Shown here: positions 45,709-56,081 of the stretch, piece by piece
How the letters are laid out: the number at the start of each line of letters is the position of its first letter
Position numbering within the stretch: position 1 is the first letter of the stretch
Assembly (NCBI RefSeq): GCF_029867415.1
Contig: NC_081180.1
Span: forward strand, 23,956,808-24,020,807
Direction of reading: 5' to 3'
Source: Vicia villosa
Lineage: Eukaryota > Streptophyta > Magnoliopsida > Fabales > Fabaceae
Length of the DNA: 64,000 nt
The notes under the pieces: generated by a model
Seen by the model: the letters and a program-made list of their open reading frames with translations, nothing else
Database searches by the model: none
Told to the model about the DNA's origin: nothing
Program-made: the position numbers and the translations under genes

Positions 45709-46803
45709 GATAAGAAATTGATGACAGACATTATATTACATAATTTTTACAACCGAATTTTGATGAAATCAAAGGCATACTGAACAAAAATCATGCAAAA
45801 GTGTCGAAGAATAGACCGAAAGCTACTCAGAGTTGAAAATATGGAACTTAGAAAAATATTGAAGAAAAAGCGGCCAAAGAAGCCTTGCAGCCCTTGGAAT
45901 TCTTGCAGTCGCGATACTACTTATTGTGGCGCGATGAAGCTTCCCACCGAGGCGTGATGCTTCCCATCGTGGCGCAATGTTGCACTTTTGCTGACATAGA
46001 AATTGCTATTTAAAGGCCTTTTTGATAAAAAAAATTGAGGAATTATGAAACCCGGAGGAAAAGTGACGAATATGAATATTCAAGAGGCAAATTTTGAGAG
46101 CATTGGAGTCATTGTATAGCTAATTTTCCATAGATTTTGATGAAAACCTATCAACTTATGATATTTGTTTATCTATCAAAGAGTAACTAAGTTTCTTTAG
46201 ATTAGGTCTTTTTGAGATGAATATTATCATTTCTCTGTTGGATTATATGTCTGTTTGAGATTTATTGAAAACTTTTGTTAATATTTTCTTATTTAATTGT
46301 TCTTGAGTTTAATGTTTCTTGTTCGTTGACGAGTGCACAAATTGATATTTGATACATAGGAATTTTCTTACTGTTAGTCTACTGATCTGATCTATGACAA
46401 TTATTCAACTTAATAATTAACTAAAATTAGGTAATTATAAGTTGTTAGTTCTGAATTAATGCACGTAGAAAGCCTAATTTAATTCTAAATTGGACTAAAG
46501 AATTATATAATTATTGTGTAAATGATTGAATTGTTAACTAAGGAATTGGATTTAGTGGTCTTGTTAGTTAGCAGTAAGATAATAATTTAATTGCAATTCA
46601 ATAAAAGACCTAACCGTGTTTCTCATATTTAATTTTATTCTCTTACTATTCACGTTCTTGTTTGGGAACCAGATAAAATCAAAAAACCCCTTTGTTATTA
46701 TTTTAATTCGCACATAATTAGTTTGTTAAGTTACAATTCTCGTGAAGACGATCTATTTAATTATTACTTCGACACTATCTGTACACTTGCTGAAATATCA
46801 TCA
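45709..46803 (+). mobile_element. Athila-type 5' LTR
   Basis: Starts near TGATAAGAAATTG, where homology with copy A ends, and stops at ATATCATCA, followed after a few bases by TAGCGTCGTTTTTGGAAA (46810-46827), a decayed form of the Asp-tRNA primer site. Contains GC-containing motifs GGCGCGATG, AGGCGTGATG and TGGCGCAATG at 45934-45982. The left edge is inferred. Confidence 0.7.
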
Positions 46804-47965
46804 AATTTTTAGCGTCGTTTTTGGAAATAGTTGATTTCAATAAGGCAATTTAGTGTGACACTTTTAGTTTTAAATTTTTGCTTTTTTTTTTAGTTTTTTA
46901 GTTTTTTATTTTTCTATTTTTATTCTATTATGTTTGGTGTGGTGCTAATAAGGTATTTCTTATTTGTTTATGTGAGGTACTGATTTGACGATGATACTGA
47001 TCGACCCTAAAATATAAACGCACAATTCATAAAAAAAACGAGAAGCACGACAAGTTATTGAGGAAGTAAAATAAGAGAAATTAGATATGGTTGTTCCACC
47101 ACGACAAACGTTAGGGGACTATTGCAAGAGGACCAATGCAGGACAAATATCCTTAGGATTTCAACCGGCTAACCCGGTAATCTTGGACATTAAGAATTCA
47201 TTACTTTTAGGTTTGAAGGGGAACTCGTTCGACGGGCAAGCAATCAAAGATCCTTGGGAACATCTCGTGAAGTTCTATGAGACATGCTCGATGTGCACGC
47301 CATCTGGTGACATTAGTGACGATCAGGTAAAATTATGTTTGTTTGGTTTTACTTGATAGATCGCGCGAAGGATTAGTTGCAATGCTTTTTGAATGAGACT
47401 ATTTAGAGTTGAAAAGAAGTAGAGGAAAAATTTCTAGAACGGTATTACTCAAACACTCAGTTCGTGGAAAGAAAAGTTGCGATTACAATTTTTGAGCAGG
47501 AAGATGTCGAGGCTTTCTCTGATACATGGGGAAGATTTTATTTGTTACTCAGCAAGTGCCCAAATCATAATATAAGTGTAATGGAGCAATTGACACACTT
47601 CATCAGTGGACTAAAGGTTCAAATGAGAATGCTTCTCGACGCCTCAGTTGGAGGTATCTTAATGGCAAAGACAGATGAAGAGTTGAAAATGTTAATCAAG
47701 AATATGTGTCATAATGACTATCACTTAAGTGAACGGTCAGTGAAACCAAAGAGTATTGATGCAGTGGATTCTCACACAACATTTAGCTTAAATGGAGGCA
47801 TTGTCAAAACAGTTAGTCGTATCCCAAACGGCACAAGAAAATGCTAGTCAGATTCAAACACTTAAGTGTGATTTTTGTGGGGAGGCACGTGCAAATAGTA
47901 ACTCTACAATAGAGGTTGAGAGTGCAGAAGTTCAGTATGCTAAATTTCAGAAGAACCATGTTGTG
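46804..47965 (+). pseudogene. Athila gag pseudogene
   Basis: ATG 47087 opens MVVPPRQTLGDYCKRT ... GQISLGFQPANPV, then PWEHLVKFYETCSMC and DDQVKLCLFGF, the retrotransposon gag core typical of Athila. A TGA at about 47354 and further stops break it, but the text continues (RAKD, KEVEEKFLERYYSNTQFVER, and in 47464-47847 FEQEDVEAFSDTWGRFYLLL and GLKVQMRMLLDAS). The end at about 47950 abuts the reversed Copia fragment. Upstream, 46860-47086 is T-rich leader. Confidence 0.88.
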
Positions 47966-48600
47966 TAATCCTAATTGAATCAAAATATCTTTGACTTGAA
48001 TTTTCCACAAGAAAAAATTGATTCTTCCATCAAGTTTTTCTACTTCAATCTTCACTGCAATTGAAAAACTTGACATTGCAACTAAAACCTTTCCTGTGAG
48101 AAAACAAAATTTTCCCAACCAACACAGTGTAAGAAATTTCTTTTATGATGTGAAAGATAAGATAAAACTGCTACCGCAGAGCATAATAAAAAAATTTATA
48201 CTCCACCAAACCTGGCTTTGATACCACTTGTTGAAAAAAAACATAGAGAAAAAATAGGAGCACAAAAGATATTAATGTGGAAACTTCAAAATCGGAGAAA
48301 AATCATGACCATTGTCAAATGACAAACAGAGAATAATATTATCTGAAAATTATTACAACATATAAACTACCCTCAACCGCCCCAAATGCTCTAATACATC
48401 CGCACTCTCAGAGCAAATATTTAACTAACCCTCACAACACTTTAACACAAAAGTATAAGATAACATATCAAAAGTAAAATACAAGTCTAAAAAATGCTTT
48501 TGACTGGTACATCTTGTAACGAAGAACTTGAATCCTTTTATATACTCTTGGACTCTCTCTCTTCCTTTACAAAACTAAGCAAAGTTAGATTTCTCCAACA
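47950..48600 (-). mobile_element. Truncated Tork/TNT1-like Copia: LTR, primer site and gag start
   Basis: On the minus strand: LTR (48600-48229, 372 bases, beginning TGTTGGAGAAATCTAAC and ending TTTCAACA), then TGGTATCAAAGCC (48226-48214), one base different from the Met primer site, then a gag start whose EVEKLDGRINFFLWKIQVKDIL resembles TNT1-type gag. The rest is missing at the junction with the Athila gag near 47950. Confidence 0.8.
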
Positions 48601-48756
48601 TGTATATTTTCAACGAATCCCAACAATTATTACTAAAATTTTTATTTTTTAAATGGTGATTTGATCAGAAGAATTTCTCCAACATGTATATTTTCAACCG
48701 ACTTCAATAATTATTACAAAATGGTGATTTGAGTGAAGGATGAAGAATGTCTCTTA
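48589..48756. repeat. 84-base tandem duplication at the LTR edge
   Basis: ATTTCTCCAACATGTATATT occurs at 48589 and again at 48673, with following sequence also repeated. The unit includes the last 12 bases of the LTR and adjacent flank, so the duplication is later than the insertion. Confidence 0.85.
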
Positions 48757-50170
48757 TGAAGAGTAGAAGAAGGTGATGGAAAAGGGAAAAGAGAGAAATG
48801 GATATTGAGAGAGAATTTTTTTTCAATAAACATGAGAGGTGAAAAGAAAGGGGGAAAGAAATGAGATGAAATTTGAGATACAGAAATTCAAATTCAAAAT
48901 AAAAGTGAAGGGAATTATTTGTATTGGTAGTGACAGGAAAATGAATGATGTAACTTGAATTTTAGGTTGATAGTTGAAGTACAACATTGATCGGGACAAG
49001 TAAATTATGGAGGAAGTTCTATGTTTTAAAATTTTAATCTTAGATATATAGTTCTAATTTAGAAAGTTATATATATGGAGGGAGTTCTAAGTTTTAAAAT
49101 TTTAATCTTAGATATATAGTTCTAATTTAGAAAGTTATTTATATGTTTTTAATCTTAGATATATACAGTTGATATGTTTCGGCTGACTTTTTTTTTAAAG
49201 CCAAACCATCATTGCCTATTAAATGTTGATTTTTCTACTAGAATATTGACTTTTGCAAACTTCAGCTTTTACTATTTGTAATTGTTTGCCAAAATTTATA
49301 TTCAACAAATTTTAAATGTTGCATATAACACCATAACATTCACACACGAACACATATATTCCTTTTCAAAATTCAATCTATTTTTAATATAGTCAACCAG
49401 GAATAAGAACCTTGGAATATTAGTTTTGTAAGTGCCAATTCATTTCTTGAAACTTGCAGCTCCGAACCACAGAAAGAGAATCAACCAGAGATAAATATTA
49501 TTAAGCGTTGTAATTGGAATCTGATGCTGTTTGTCATTATTCTCTTCATTAGTCCTTAAATATTTTCTTACTAAGAATTCACATTGCTTTTTTCTCTTAT
49601 GCTCACTCTCCTAATCAGATCTCATGCACCACTCACTGCACATATAATCATTCTCGTGATTAATTTTGCAACATGATGCATCAACTATATCAAAATTCCT
49701 ACCTTTCACAACATATAATCGTTCCCGTGATTAATTTTGCAAAAAATCAAGGTGGCAGTTATGTTTGTTGCGTGATATTTACCAAAGAACGGTTAAGGTC
49801 AAACCATTCCACAAAACCTAGAGTGCATCCATGTTAATTTCAGTGTACACACAGGTTTAAGAATTTGGAAAACCATAAATATTTGCAAGATAACATATGT
49901 GGAATAGAAATAAAGTTATAGGAGTGTGAAAAAAAGAATTACCATAACATGTGAATGGAATGGAACACATGGAAGAAAGAAGATCACAATTTGATTCATA
50001 TTCAAACTTGAGAACCAGTTTGCATGAAATTAGATATACAAGCACAAGAATGTCTTGTAATGAGTTTGTGTCGTGGATTTAATACATACAAGATGAAGAG
50101 TTAATATAGCAGCATAATCACAAGACAATTCTTGTAGTTGTCAACTTTTTTGTCTCCATCAAAGTAAGGC
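48757..50170. other. Intergenic DNA 3' of the dynein light chain gene
   Basis: No gene is supported. Contains a 68-base tandem duplication at 49007-49142 (core AGTTCTAAGTTTTAAAATTT) and two related ATAATCRTTCYCGTGATTAA segments at 49645 and 49713. The part nearest the gene should include its 3' UTR. Confidence 0.6.
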
Positions 50171-52490
50171 CTAGCCAGACTTGAAAAGCAAAACTGCTTT
50201 CTGGTCCAAATAGAAATAAACAAAGTGGTTTGTTTCATGAGTCACATAGGAACCTGCAAAAAGAAAGAAATTTACATGAACACGCTTCAATTATTATCAT
50301 GGTTTGTCATTTAAATCATTGAAACACCCTATAAAAGAATTTATCATTAGGCTTAGCAGTTAGCAGAACCAAACAGTTATATCAACATTTGTTTTAGCAG
50401 TCTGAATTTTGTCTGAAAAAGAAGATAAATAGAAATGGCATGATATCTATGAAGGTGTGGTTGTGCAACACAAAAATGGTATAGGACTTGAATCAACAAC
50501 TTCATGGTTTTGATATCTAAAACAGGAGCTAAATCCAAGCTTTGATTGTGCAGGACTGCTAACCCCTGAGTCCCTCCATCCCTATGAAGCCCATCTAATA
50601 GTTAAGACGTGGAGAATGACAGAATAGAAATCACATATGCAGACTCAAGTTGAGCAGGTAGTGAATTTTATGTACATATTCACACTAATAAAGAACTCAA
50701 AAGATTCAGAATTGACTTCTTTTTTCTGTATTATTATAAAAAATTAAAAACAATATAATGGTTTATGCCAAACAGAAAAACAAATAAGTATTACAGAGTA
50801 TATGAAAAGTATAAACCCTAATCTCAGATGTATTAGCATTCATATTGCAAATTGAGACACATGATTATTCTATACTGTAATATCAAAAGCATAATTTGAA
50901 ATTTGAATCATATATTACATATGCATTACTTTCATGAAGAAATTGTTTACCATATGAGAGGTGAGAGCATACAAATGCAGTAAATAACCTTAAGATAGAA
51001 ACAACAAAATGTTGGATGCCGGAAAGCTACAATTTGGTAAACTGCAAATGGAAAACTGTTCTGGTGTACTAGTAGTCATAGAAACCGCTCAATTTGATAA
51101 CACTCGTAAAAATTCTTAAGGTCCTACCTTGTCAAACCTATTCTGTTCCCAGCAAACTCAATCTAATCTGAAATCAACAAATTAAATACTTTTTTTTTCA
51201 TTGAAGGGAAACCAAATAGAAACGAGTTCAAATTGGAATGATAAAAATGACACGGCTGTTCAATTGAAGAGGAAAAGAACACAACAACAACAACAACAAC
51301 AAAAATCTGCAAAGAACACAAAATCCTAAGTGGTCCTATACCGCTATGATCGACCTCAGCTGGACCATGTTCAATTGTCATCCAAGAGTTCCCCACTCTA
51401 GAATTACTCATCTCCAAGTAAAAGTAACTCGAAAAAGCTATAACTCCCTAATTTTCACATAAACTTTAAATTTTTAATTTTCAAATAAGAAAGATCATAG
51501 TCCTTCTATTTATTAACTTCGCATTTTAATTTCCACAGGGAAGTGGTTGGTGTATTCTCTCATACAGAAACTACACTTTAATTTGAAAACAATGTGAAAA
51601 GTTAAAGCAATATAACTTAAGAGCTATGACGCACAGACACCGGAAACACGACACCAACACTGACACGTCGACAGCGATAATAATTTTTAAAAAAATGAGT
51701 AAATTAAACTTAATTGCAAGTGTTGGTCTCCGTTTCAGACATCGACATCGATTCTGACACTTTTTTTAGAAGTGTTAGTACTACAAAGCTTAAGGGTTCC
51801 AGTGGAACTCAAAATGAGTATCATCAGAGCAAACAAGCAATACTGAAGAACAAAATTGCCCAACTAAGCCAGATAAGCTAGTAGCAGCCACAAAGTAACA
51901 ACGAATACAAAAAATAGCAGGTAGAAAAATCTAGGTTTTCAACATTATTACTCAGAGCAAAAAATTGGTAAAAATCAACAGCATTTGCAAAACAAAAACA
52001 AGAAATCAAAGTAAAAAAAGGAGTGAATTAAGCATAAATTAGATCTAATTAAGGAAAAAAGGAATACCGAAATTGCGACCGACGATGCAATGCCAAGTAG
52101 GACCGTGCCTCTTATCAAACTCCTTCTTTATAGTCTCTGCAACATCTTTCTCCACGTTGTGCCTCTCAAAAGCCTAATTCAATTTCACAACAACAATAAC
52201 AGAAACAGAAAAGTAAACAAAACACAGTGAAAAATAAGCGAGAAGCAAAAGAGAATGTTGAAGACTGAGGGAGACTAAGAGAGACTAACGAGGACGGCGA
52301 TATCGACGGCCTCTTTCTGCATGTCCGGTAGCATATCGGCGCTTTTGATGATGACTTTCTTGGTCGCCGGTGGTGCAGGAGAAGCCGATGCAGAGAGTGG
52401 TGAAGGAAGTGGCTTTCGATCTTCGAGGTGAGATTTCGCCATTAGAGATGCTGCTCCAGCTATGATGTGCTTCTTTGAGTCTTCGCTCAT
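50171..52490 (-). CDS. LC8-type dynein light chain (three exons)
   Basis: Exons 52490-52290, 52173-52068 and 50253-50171 give 390 bases, 129 residues; introns of 116 and 1814 bases have GT/AG ends. Residues 1-45 form a variable, Ser/Pro/Ala-rich N-terminal extension; residues 45-129 form the LC8 fold. Diagnostic blocks are [22 protein letters not shown] (cut at the end of exon 1), [34 protein letters not shown] and [15 protein letters not shown] ending LFKSG. LC8 proteins are small dimeric hubs that bind short linear motifs in partners; flowering plants lack cytoplasmic dynein, so a hub role is likely here (family knowledge). All residues at exon joints fit the family (NFG/SYVT). The start is the first ATG after a CT-rich leader. 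The frame is intact and looks functional. Confidence 0.93.
50254..52067 (-). other. Large second intron of the dynein light chain gene
   Basis: 1814 bases. Includes a CAA/AAC microsatellite at 51282-51303, and an ACACCGGAAACACGACACC...GACACGTCGAC repeat at 51630-51770 that belongs to a GACAC-rich plant repeat type. No ORF of interest. Confidence 0.85.
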
Positions 52491-53462
52491 GATTGTTTCC
52501 CTAATTCGGAGGGGTGTGTGTGAGAGAGAGAGGTGTAGAGAAAGGAGAGTGAGAATCTGATTCTTTTGGTTTTTAAAATAGAATTCTTGTTGTTGTTGTT
52601 GTTGTTGATGGTTTTACTTTTTACTGCTTTTTAGTGTGATTGAATTGATAGTATGGTAAGTGTGGTAGATTAGATTGGATGGGATGGATGGGGGCACTCA
52701 CTCACATACCTTTTAGTAGACCTACAATCAATTCAACTAATAACTTATACTTTAAGATTTTATTGGATGATTAATTAGTTGAATTTGAGATCAAAATTAG
52801 GATTTTTTACTTTAATAACTTACAAGTTCAACTTTAATATTAATACTATTCAAATTTTCTCGTTAATTTATATTTCAAATAAAAAAAATTAAAGTCGTAC
52901 AAGACACTTAAAATCAATTGACGCGTGTACTTCTATTTGGTTCAATTGAAAGAAGGAATTGAGAAAAAAATTTAAGAAAGAGAAGGTGAGGATAATGGAG
53001 GGAAGAAATTTTAATTTGGTTCAAAATATGAAAGAGGAGGGAAGAGGAGAAATTTCAATTACAAATATATTTAGTTCACATGGATAAATGAGATATTTTA
53101 TACTAATTTACTTTTATATCTATGTAATTTAACTATAAGACTCATTATATTTATCGTTCATAGTTCAATTACAAATTCATTATCCAAATATAAGTATTCA
53201 ATTTGCGAACATCATAAAATATTTTAAAAAACGTAACATGATAATATAAAATTTAACAATATTATCAAATACAATAAAATATGAAAAAGTATTATAAAAA
53301 AAGTTAAGATAATTAAAAAGTGACATCAAAATTTTAATAATAAAAAATGAGGTTGACTTGAGGTAAAAGCAAACTTTTAATCACAAAAGAGAAAACTCCG
53401 ACATCAAAAACAAAAAAAAAGATTGATAAAAAATCTAAAGTTTTAATATTTTTGTAGTGTTA
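52491..53462. other. Promoter side of the dynein light chain gene and AT-rich intergenic DNA
   Basis: Immediately upstream of the start codon (minus strand) a CT-rich leader lies opposite GAGAGAGAGAGG (52523-52534). A TTG microsatellite (7 units) is at 52587-52607. Beyond that the DNA is AT-rich, with no ORF I support. Confidence 0.55.
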
Positions 53463-53464
53463 TA

Positions 53465-53610
53465 CTAATTCCGTTCCTTTTTATAAGAGAAATTTCACTT
53501 TTTAGATTCATTGAATAATCAATGTATCTAGTCTATAAAGAGACCAAATACATTAGTTATTCAATGAACCTAAAAAATGACTTGTCTCTTATAAAAAGGA
53601 ACGGAGGTAG
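53465..53610. mobile_element. Stowaway-type MITE, 146 bp
   Basis: Long inverted repeat: the left arm CTAATTCCGTTCCTTTTTAT pairs with CTACCTCCGTTCCTTTTTAT (right arm reversed), extending through most of the element around a short central loop. Flanked by TA (53463-53464 and 53611-53612), the target duplication of Tc1/mariner-related MITEs. The CTCCGTTCC end is typical of Stowaway elements. Confidence 0.92.
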
Positions 53611-53644
53611 TATTAGATTGGGCCCTAATAAGGAGTATTCAAAA

Positions 53645-53880
53645 AAGGGCTAGCACCCAAAAAAAGAGGAGGAGCCTTCAGGACTAGCACATGGTAACCC
53701 AAAGACGGGGGTGAGCCTCCCCAGGGATGGCACCTGATCGCCCAAGGAAGGTCGCCCCACAACTAGCAACTAGTAGTCCAAAGAAAAGGGGTGATTCGTC
53801 CCTAGGACTAGCACCTGGTAGCCCAAACAAATGGGCAAACCGCCCCTTGGGCTAGCACCTGGTAGTTCATTTTGTGTTAT
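53645..53880. repeat. Tandem repeat, core GGACTAGCACCTGGTAGCCC
   Basis: Six degenerate units of about 35-45 bases, with CTAGCAC-like cores at 53650, 53694, 53726, 53763, 53808 and 53852, in GC-richer DNA than the surroundings. Confidence 0.8.
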
Positions 53881-54469
53881 AAAGTAAACACGTGAGCCAA
53901 CATAACATAATTTTGTTCTCATAAGTCAATAAGAGCGAAACCTATCATCATCATCGTCGACGACCTAACTTTAATACAAATGGCTTGTGTAAAAGTATAA
54001 AAATGTATATGATTCTCTATAACTAATATGATCATCAATTGGATCATATAGCAGAATTATATATCAAGTTGACAAAGCATAAATGGATGCAAAAATAACC
54101 GAGTTATCATGCTAATGGATAACAAGTCGTCCACAAATAGGCAACATATGGCACAATACATCATGAGTAGTAAAATATGAGCCGACAAAGCTAATCTTGA
54201 AAGTAGAGATTTATCAAGTAAGATCGTCGGCAAGACCAAGAGGCGGGGCAAACGCAAATCTACGCTTTTAGTAACTATTTTTATTGAATAGGGCGGGTTA
54301 TTGTCTCTGTCGTTTGTAATTTTTGTAAGAACTCTTTATGTCTAATTTTAATAGTGATGTGGCATTTTTTTCTCTTACGTGGGTAGGTTTTTCATGAGGC
54401 GCCCTCCTGTCTTATTCCAGTTTATGCAGGGTCACACACTAAAAATGACAAGTTAAACCATGAAGTGAT

Positions 54470-54775
54470 GGACCTTCAATGAAGGATTCTTTCCGCCCTA
54501 CGAGGCAAATATAAACACTAGACTTCCACCAAAAGATCCTTGTTTCCTCTCAAAGAAACACAAATACGTTGGACTTCCACCAGAAAATCCTTGTCGCCTC
54601 TCAAGGCAACACAAATACGTTGGACTCCCACCAGAAGATCATTGTCGTCTCTCAAGAAAATACAAATATGTTAGACTCGCACATGAAGATCCTTGTCGTC
54701 TCTCAAGGAAATACAAATACCTTGGACTTCCACATGAACATCCTTATTTCCATTAAGGGAAATATGATCGTACTA
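54470..54775. repeat. 51-base tandem repeat, five units
   Basis: GGACTTCCACCAGAAGATCC-type units start at 54520, 54571, 54622, 54673 and 54724, exactly 51 bases apart. Because 51 is divisible by three, a frame at 54569-54799 shows a 17-residue repeat (LDSHQKIIVVSQENTNM type); its start and end are not gene-like. Confidence 0.92.
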
Positions 54776-54829
54776 CTCACCAGAGACCACCTAACATAAA
54801 TGCATCGCCTATGGGAATTGAAGTTTCAT

Positions 54830-55500
54830 TGGGTGAGATCTAGACTAAAAGTCTTGCCCAAAGGAAGCAATTAAAGTCTAGCCTAAGATACTTAACTTAA
54901 AATCTTATATGAGGGTCTGATAGAAGTATCTCTCGAGTGGCCAAATGCCTCACCTAAGATACTTCGAGTCTCATAATTCAAGCCCAATATGTAACTTCGC
55001 CTGAGGAACTTAAAATTTTCTTAGGTAGGATCTAGCCTAAAAGCCTTACCCAAAAGACGCGACTAAAATGTGGCCTGAGAGTCTGATAGAAGTCTCGCCC
55101 GAGAAGCCAAATGCCTCACCTAAGAAACTTTATGTCTTAATGGTCAGGCCTAATATATAACCTCTTCTGAGGGACTTAAAGTTTCCTCAAGCGGGAACTA
55201 GCCTAAAAGGCTTGCCCAAAGGACGCGACTAAAGTTTGGCCTAAGAGACTTAACTTAAAGTATTGTCTGAGAGTCTAATAGAAGTCCAGCTCAAGTGGCC
55301 AAATGCCTCGCTTGAGAGATTCGAGTCTCATCATCCAGGCTCAATATATAATCTCTCTTGAAGGACTTTGAGTCCCACCGAACATGCTCATATAAACGCC
55401 TTTTTTGAAGAAACTTAGAATATCATTATCCAGGCTCAATATATAATCTTGGCTAGGGACTTGAAATTTCCTTGGGAGGGATCTAGCCTAAAATTTCCGG
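54830..55500. repeat. Degenerate long tandem repeat (170-285 base units)
   Basis: GGATCTAGCCTAAAAG is found at 54837, 55027, 55197 and 55481, with related GTCTGATAGAAGTCTC, GGCCAAATGCCTC and GAGTCTCAT blocks in between. The unit text (phrases like GCCTGAGAGACTTAA) recalls LTR sequence of legume gypsy elements; no coding part is seen. Confidence 0.75.
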
Positions 55501-55997
55501 TGTCTTTACGAAGTTCACGCGAGTGCAAAGTGGAAGGCGATGCTAGCCATTTTTTGAGAATGAAAAAAACTACAAACTAGTTCAGGAGGGGAAATAGCTT
55601 CTCTATTTATAGAAAGTTACTAAAACCATAATACTTTTGTTTTGGACTTTTCTAAAATTAACCCCAATATTAATTTTATTTAATTAAACTCTTTTAATTA
55701 AATAAATATATTATATTATATTATATTTAATTTAATTAATTATTGACTCTCGTTTATTTAATTAAATCATATTTAATCAAATGGATTATATATACGTTAA
55801 TATATTAGATAATTTAAATATTATTAATACATAATTGAATTAAATCTTATTTAATTTAATCACTCATTCCACTACTATAGGTCCTCGTTACGTTGGCAAT
55901 AATATTAATTGCCTATTTAATATTATAAACAGTAAGCGACATCTAGCAACAAGTTGCTGCTATCTAAGTGACGAAAATGTCGTGTGATCTAACTAAC

Positions 55998-56081
<84 letters not shown>

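Noticed and set aside
54470..54775. Possible CRISPR-like array
   Set aside because: The units are contiguous tandem repeats without unique spacers, and the genome is a plant nuclear genome.
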